From Puccinia triticina (taxonomy: Eukaryota; Basidiomycota; Pucciniomycetes; Pucciniales; Pucciniaceae), in the NCBI RefSeq assembly GCF_026914185.1, contig NC_070564.1, positions 124,001-188,000 on the forward strand: 64,000 nt of DNA. Direction: 5' to 3'. The number at the start of each line of letters is the position of its first letter. Positions within the stretch are counted from its first letter, which is position 1. The translations under genes and the position numbers were made by a program. The notes under the pieces are model-generated. The model saw nothing but the letters and a program-made list of their open reading frames with translations, was not told where the DNA came from and searched no databases. Shown in pieces: positions 58,211 to 64,000 of the stretch.

Positions 58211-60060
58211 TGACACCGCCAGGGCTATGAGAGGACTTGAGTTAAGTTAGAACTCAAACCCCATCAACTTGATTGCACCATCTGAAGAGCAGTGACTACA
58301 CCAATCTGCAGTCCCTACGTGGGGGAGACTTTCCGGTAAGCAGTGGTATTCATCCACCATTTTCTCCCTCATCCATTTTTTTTTGACTCAAAAAAGAGGT
58401 CTCAATGTTTCTGAGGGACCTGGGAAGCAGACTTGAGTTTTCATTATCTGGTTTCTTCATTGTATAATCTAGAAATCAGAAAGACATAAATCCCATCCTA
58501 GGGTGAGGAATGAGTAAATCCAGGGACATTGCACTTAACTTCCCAAAAGCTTCATCTCAGCAGTATCATCCATCAAGTGGGCTGGCTGGCTCCCTAAAAT
58601 TCTCTAATACTGTGTACAAAGAAACTAGGGAACTCACGGCTGCGCCGCAGAAAATGAACATGGATAAGAACATGGATAAGACCTCTGAAATACCAGATCT
58701 TACATCTCTTGCTTGAGAAATAATCAACACTCACTACACAGGTTTTTGCTTGCAATTATCATTGCAACAAATTATGTGAAAAATTGTGCTAGTACAATAG
58801 ATGGCCAAACATTGTTTTAAGAAAACCGCTGCGCTTAATTTGACGTTTGCGCAGCGCAGTGATTTTTATTGTGCTTTTGGTGTAACTTTAGGATAGCGCA
58901 ACAAAAGTGGTGCAGCAGTCGGCGGCACTTTTCTTCACTTTTTGCGGATTTTAGCTGTGAAAAGTGTTTGCGTGAAGTTGCTGGTTGCTTGAAATATTGG
59001 TTTTAGTGCAGAATTTTTTCATCATTCCAACCTTAGACCACAAGAAAAAACCTGTTTGATCCCAGGATTTGTTACAACCCAGCTTTGCAACATAATTTCC
59101 CACTGTTTTAGTGCTCATTGCATTGAGAAAACAAATATTGCTATTTCAGCAAAGGTTTTTGCTTTTCAGTGCCCAGTGCAGCTGGTTTTTGCCATGTAAT
59201 TGATCAGCAAAGCAAAAGACCACTCCTGAAATTGAAGAGTTTTTTGCTCTGAGAACAATCAGCAAAAAGCGCAGCGGGCCAAACACTGTCAAAAGTGCTA
59301 GCAAAAATGGAGGCTTGAGATGAGCAATCAGATTCAGCTCTTCAACATTACCTTACTGTCCATAAGAATTACCAACAAACAGTTGCCTGTGAAATTTTAC
59401 GCCCCCTGGTCCAGCCCGGGACAAGGCACGCGCCATAGGGTAGCCTATTGTAAAAAGCCCTTTTGCCAACCACTTCCATGTTGATTCACTCTATTAGACC
59501 CCTGACACATCACTTATTGTAGTAAACCAATATTTTGATTATGATAAAAGCTGTTCAGCTTTCAGCGGTGATTCCTGATCAAGATACTTTCTCATAGACC
59601 TGTGAAGCAAACTGATCATCTTGTTATTGGATTCTACTATTGTTTGTCACTTCCTGTTCCTCGCTGCATCAATAAAAAATGTAGTTGCTCAGATTCTAAT
59701 TATTTGGCTATGCTTATGGAGGCTTGCCAAGAATTTGAAGAATGACCTATTGATTGAGGGTTTTGAAAACTGTTCAGGATAAAGCATGCAAGGATTGTGA
59801 TGAATCAGAACAGTAGATGAAGGAAATTACAGAAAAATTGCAGGAATCAGTCATGCAACAAAAAAAAATATCAGCAAGTTGATCAGATAGCATTGATTTT
59901 AGAAGAGTTGTCTTTGGAAATTAAAAATATGAGGAGGAAGTGTGGAATCAATTATGTTGAAGAACAGGATGTTTTCTCCTCAGGACTTGCATCAATTTCA
60001 GACTGAACTGGGCACAGATGAATGTGTGTAACAAAAGAAAATTATCATGGACCAACTCAT
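58211..60060. other. AT-rich gene-free DNA
   Basis: Contains one possible TIR element (58826-59277) and no recognisable gene. Short frames near 58.5 kb lack motifs. Confidence 0.4.
58826..59277. mobile_element. Possible TIR element with CCGCTGCGCTT ends
   Basis: CCGCTGCGCTT at the left is matched by AAGCGCAGCGG at the right. A GGCCAAACAYTGT phrase occurs 17 bases outside the left end and directly outside the right end. Interior AT-rich with GCGCAGCG words. Boundaries uncertain. Confidence 0.4.
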
Positions 60061-60066
60061 TCATAC

Positions 60067-60258
60067 CTCAAAAGCAAACATTACGCCACCAACAGGACTC
60101 CCAAATGTGACGGCTACGCCAGCTGCGCTAACAGCAGTGCCAAGATCTCTCATCTTGCGACGACTCTTGCTGAAGTGTTGGAACTGATTAGCAAGGACAA
60201 AGCCAATAGAAGCGGCCATATGAAAGCTGGACTGTTCCTTGCTGATGCTGGCAACTAG
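60067..60258 (-). pseudogene. Exon fragment of a CLC-type chloride channel/transporter
   Basis: The minus strand encodes SSFHMAASIGFVLANQF, RRKMRDLGTAVSAAGVAV and TFGSPVGGVMFAFE, corresponding to the CLC helices around the A-A-G-V-x-x-x-F-G-x-P-x-G-G-V motif, and ends exactly at a GAG|GTATGA donor. The conserved GP of the GxEGP selectivity motif appears as EQSS, so the copy is degenerate. No neighbouring CLC exon was found; it is an isolated relic or a transposon-captured exon. Confidence 0.7.
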
Positions 60259-60261
60259 CAA

Positions 60262-61080
60262 TACACCACAGAAATTTGCTCAGCACCTGTTTATGAGTGC
60301 CTTTGCACAATTCATGCCGAGGTTTGGTCCGATCCTTGTTAGATACTGGTTCAAAGTTGGTTTGATTTTGGTCTGATCTTTGTTCAAAGAATGTTTGATG
60401 TCAGGAGCAATCTAACAGGATCCTCACTGGAATTATATGAGATGTATTGTGAAAGATAAATGTAGAACATACACCATACCTATGCTGAAACTAAGCCCAG
60501 CTATGATCAGGTGGACTCAATCCACAATGTTGACCAAATATATGAATGTTTTGACCTGATTTTTTACCTCTGTGTATACCCATACCCTGTAGATTGCTCT
60601 GCTGCATGTTTTTGTATTTTTTTGGGTCAGCCTAAATGCACTCCAAAAAAAATCCCAAAAGCATTCTAAACGTGAGTGTATGGAGTGTGCACTCAAATGA
60701 TTGTTGGAGTACAGAGTAGAATACTCCAAGTTGGCTAGAGTGCAGAACCGGGGACTCAAGAGTCTTTGGAGTGCACCACAAAGAACTTCAGTGGCCAGCA
60801 AATGTAATGAGTGCCTGTGAGTCTCACTCCATCAGATTGGAGTGCATATCCCCAGCACTCCATTCATGCATGATATTTCTCCTCCCTGAAAGGGGAGTGT
60901 AGAGCTGGAGTGCATACACTTGAACCCCAGTCCAGCAGGGTAGATATACACACCCTGTCTGGCCATCCTGTGGGCTATGTAGTACTTAATGGACACACCC
61001 CACTGACACCTCTCAATCACCGGTGTGGTACACCATGGGGGCAGGGGGAAAAAATATTTCTGGATTTGCGTGGATTCACA
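60262..61080. other. Gene-free DNA leading into a decayed palindromic array
   Basis: No exon seen. From about 60.65 kb phrases like GGAGTGCA/TGCACTCC recur in both orientations, suggesting an old foldback repeat. Confidence 0.4.
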
Positions 61081-62950
61081 TCCTCTTGATGACCAGTCTG
61101 AGCCGGTCATTGAAGGGACTCACTCCTTTTGATGACCTGTACACACCAGACATTGAGAGGTGTGACTCCCCTCAATGACTGGTACAGAACACCATTGAGG
61201 AGATTCACACCTCCTTCAATGACTGGTCCGTGCTGGTCATTGAGGGGAGTCACACCTCTCGATGACTGGTGTATGCTACAGGTCATCAAGAGGAGTGATT
61301 CCCCTCAATGACCGGTACAGACCGGCATTGAGGAGATTCACACCTTCTCTCAATGACTGATCCATGCCGGTCATCAAGAGGACTCCCACCTCTCTATTTC
61401 CGGATTGTGCCGGTCATTGAGGGGATTCACACCTCTTGACACTACAAACATTTATTATTTTGCCCAAAAATAAAATAAAAGTCAACATGAAAAAAATAAA
61501 ACCAAAATTTCACTCAGGGGAACAAACTGAGCATGCTGAGCCAAAAAAATAAAATGTCCCAAACTGAGCAAAAAACATTGGACAATGTTTTGGGATGGTT
61601 TTTTTTCACGGGCCTGGCGGGCCTGGAGCGGGCTTGAGCGGGCCTTGAGCGGGCCTGAGACGGGCCTGCCCCAAAAGCACATTGGCTCAGTATTGAAGAA
61701 GTTTTGCCTTGCCCTGGGAGCTTCTTGGGCTTTTGATGGGCCCAAAATCTCAAAATGGGCTTTTGGTGGTCTAGAAGTATCAACCTGGGCCAATGAATAG
61801 CCCATGGGCCTTTGAATTCCCAGAAAGCCCACCATGAGCCCCCACATAGCTAATGGGTTGTTGGTAGCCCATGAAGATCTCCATGGGCCAACAGATACCC
61901 TCATGGGCTTTTGGTGGCCCATGAAGATCTCCATGGGCCAAGAGATATCCTCATGGGCTTTTGGTGGTTCAAAAAGCTCCCCATGGGCTTTTTGTGGCCC
62001 AGAAAGGAAGCAAAAAGCCCATGGGATCCTATGATGGAAATTTTCCATTGGAAGTATCTGTTGGCCCATAGGGATCTTCATGGGCCACCAAGAGCCCATT
62101 AGCTATGTGGGGGCTCATGGTGGGCTTTCTGGGAATTCAAAGGCCCATGGGCTATTCATTGGCCCAGGTTGATACTTCTAGACCACCAAAAGCCCATGTT
62201 GAGATTTTGGGCCCATCAAAAGCCCAAGAAGCTCCCAGGGCAAGGCAAAACTTCTTCAATACTGAGCCAATGTGCTTTTGGGGCAGGCCCGTCTCAGGCG
62301 CTCAAGCCCGCTCCAGGCCCGCCAGGCCCGTGAAAAAAAACCATCCCAAAACATTGTCCAATGTTTTTTGCTCAGTTTGGGACATTTTATTTTTTTGGCT
62401 CAGCATGCTCAGTTTGTTCCCCTGAGTGAAATTTTGGTTTTATTTTTTTCATGTTGACTTTTATTTTTTTTTTGGGCAAAATATTAAATGTTTGTAGTGT
62501 GATGACCAGTACAGACCGGTCATCAAGAGGAGGTGTTACTCCTGTTTCCCCTTGATTTTTTTCCAGGTAATCAAGAGCAGTAACACCTCCACTTGATGAC
62601 CAGTCTGTGCCAGTAATTGAGGGTACTTTCACCTCTCAATGGCCGGTCTATATGGGTCATTGAGAGGAGTAACACCTCCCCTCAATAATCATCAGTCTGT
62701 GCCGGTCATTGAGGGAACTTACACCTCTTGATGACTGGTCAATACAGGTCATCAAGGGGAATAATTCCTCTTGATGACCAGTCTGTACTGGAAATCGAGG
62801 GGAGTAACATCTCCTCTCAATGACCAGTCTGTACCGGTCATCAAGGGGAGTCTCATGTCCTCTTGGATGACCAGAACAGACAGGTCATTGAGGGGGGGGG
62901 GCACTCGGCCATTGAGTGGGGTAAGTACTCCACTCAATGGCCATTGAGTG
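61081..62950. repeat. Decayed GATGACCGGT palindromic-unit array, split by a foldback element
   Basis: 61081-61436 and 62503-62950 contain units such as CTCAATGACYGGTAC-aga-CCGGTCATCGAG with many C-to-T and G-to-A differences (TTGATGACCAGT, CATTGAGG) and spacers such as AGTAACACCTCC. The motif and ~42-48-base spacing match the young foldback at 45.2-46.5 kb. The array is interrupted at 61440-62499 by a CACTA-ended element. Confidence 0.8.
61440..62499. mobile_element. CACTA-ended foldback element, ~500-bp arms, TGA duplication
   Basis: CACTACAAACATTTATTATT at the left is matched by the inverted right end GTAGTG. TGA flanks both (61437-61439, 62500-62502). The arms run about 500 bases each with only small differences and meet near 61.97-62.05 kb; the left arm has an extra GAGCGGGCCTTGAGCGGGCC unit. 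Inside the arms are direct ~60-base units of TTGGTGGCCCATGAAGATCT type. No protein of its own; long frames are by-products of the symmetry. Confidence 0.85.
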
Positions 62951-63039
62951 GTATTAAACCCCAGTACGCTGCTTGATGGCCAGTCATTGAGTGTTGTGCA
63001 CAGGACTCAATGGCCGGTCATCACTCATGGAGTACACAC

Positions 63040-63349
63040 AACGCTGCAACAAATCCAATACATGTATTTGTATTCCCCTGTATTGCATCATATTGTATTG
63101 CATATACATTGTATTTGTATTGTATTGCTCATCCAATACAATAGGCTGTATTTTTGCATTTTGTATTGCCCCCCCCCATATGTAATATCTTTTGGATTGG
63201 CTTGGTCAATACATTTTATTTGGACTGTATTGTATTGTATTGGGGGGGGAAATACAATACAAATACACTAAGTCATTTTGTATTTGCAGAGAAATCCAAT
63301 ACAACGTATATGCATATACAATACATGTATTGGATTTGTTGCACCGTTG
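63040..63349. mobile_element. 310-bp hAT MITE related to the 31-kb element, 8-bp duplication
   Basis: GTACACAC flanks both sides exactly (63032-63039, 63350-63357). Ends read AACGCTGCAACAAATCCAAT and, inverted, CAACGGTGCAACAAATCCAA. The interior is made of TGTATTG/AATACA words like the terminal arrays of the hAT at 31163-34966, which probably supplied the transposase. Confidence 0.85.
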
Positions 63350-63357
63350 GTACACAC

Positions 63358-64000
63358 CCCAGTTGATGTCCGGTCATTGGGTGGGATGTATGTATACTCA
63401 GCTCAATTGCCGTTCATCAAGCAGAGTGTGTACTCCACCCAGTGGTTGGCTATTGATTGGAGTGTGGCCGGTTGAAGTGATCTTCCACTGGTAGGGCCAG
63501 TCAAGGAGCTTATATAAGCCTCTCCAAGGAGGTGCAAAGTGTCATGCCCACCATTGATCCCTGTTGTTACACAAATGTACAGGTGTATGTTAGTGTGACA
63601 CATGCCAATTCAAGTCACCAGCTTCAAAACCAAAAGAAGCCAAAAATTTAATTCAAAAAAACACTTATGGTGTTCAAAGTTGGTTTGCATAATTTTATCT
63701 AAGTTTATTAAAACCACAGTTTCACCAAAAAAAAATTCAAGGGTTTCCCCTGTTTATAAAAAATCACTAAAAAATAACAAAGGTTCAATGCTAACAAATT
63801 AAAAATGAGCAATAACAATACAACAATATTCTACACATCTAACATACAAGAGGTTTGACTTATAACGATCCCCCAGCCTGTGACATGCCACAGGTAAAAA
63901 GGTCCCGGAGTTAACCCGCTCAGCCTGGCGCAAGTGCGTGGGGCAAAAGTCAGGGCTGGAAACCCCTCAGCCAATTGCAAGTGCAATTGGGAAGGGGGAG
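63358..64000. other. Repeat-derived DNA at the window edge
   Basis: 63.36-63.50 kb still carries palindromic-array-like phrases (GTCCGGTCATTGGGTGG). 63.70-64.00 kb shares AAGTTTATTAAA, CAAGGGTTTCCCCT and GCGCAAGTGCG-type phrases with 30.05-30.42 kb, i.e. another copy of that dispersed repeat running off the end. No gene seen. Confidence 0.5.

Noticed and set aside
61482..62457. Long frames of ~100-205 codons on both strands
   Set aside because: They are mirror images produced by the foldback arms and share no protein family; treated as by-products.

Overview
The window looks like nuclear DNA of a transposon-rich basidiomycete, most likely a rust fungus (Pucciniales, Puccinia-like). The reasons are short GT-AG introns of about 60 to 130 bases, unlinked single genes with their own promoters, widely spaced gene islands, and very dense nested transposons (copia, hAT, PIF/Harbinger, CACTA-like and foldback elements). 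No rRNA, tRNA, CRISPR array or bacterial operon was seen. The genus is an inference, because no marker gene is present.

Host genes. From left to right: a Ser/Thr protein kinase (minus, 1.6-3.4 kb); a seven-finger C2H2 factor of the ZAP1/ZafA zinc-response type (minus, 5.3-7.8 kb); the last exons of an unknown gene ending 7 bases from a USP7/UBP15-type deubiquitinase (21.2-26.1 kb); a 94-residue small gene with a TATA box (28.4 kb); a USV1/RGM1/COM2-like C2H2 factor (38.6-40.4 kb); a tail-anchored RING-H2 E3 ligase candidate (42.1 kb); a lineage-type predicted secreted protein split by a large palindromic transposon (43.6-46.7 kb); an FAP7/AK6 adenylate kinase (53.4 kb), convergent with a PER1/PGAP3 GPI-lipid remodelling gene (54.3-55.7 kb).

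Mobile DNA. 9-10.6 kb is a nested CACTG-ended composite. 10.7-18.2 kb is a dead Ty1/copia element carrying three solo-LTR-like insertions (two with clear short target duplications that can be read against the copia coding frame) and an internally inverted protease/pre-integrase block. 30.5-36.6 kb holds two PIF/Harbinger remnants, the first containing a nearly complete hAT element with 7-of-8 matching target duplications. 45.2-46.5 kb is a foldback element with perfect 219-base arms, an exact 8-base target duplication and about 22 internal palindromic units. 47.7-50.5 kb is a complete hAT with an uninterrupted 707-codon transposase. 56.0-58.2 kb is a decayed hAT relative carrying two further CACTG/CACCA-ended elements. 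60.9-63.0 kb is an old, decayed palindromic-unit array of the same motif family as the 45 kb foldback, itself split by a CACTA-ended foldback (61.4-62.5 kb) and followed by a 310-base MITE of the 31 kb hAT family.

The strongest leads are the palindromic-unit foldback elements, one of which has interrupted a secreted-protein gene, and a family of CACTG/CACTA/CACCA-ended foldbacks with 3-base target duplications. Exon boundaries were read by eye from splice signals and homologous protein motifs; no searches were run.
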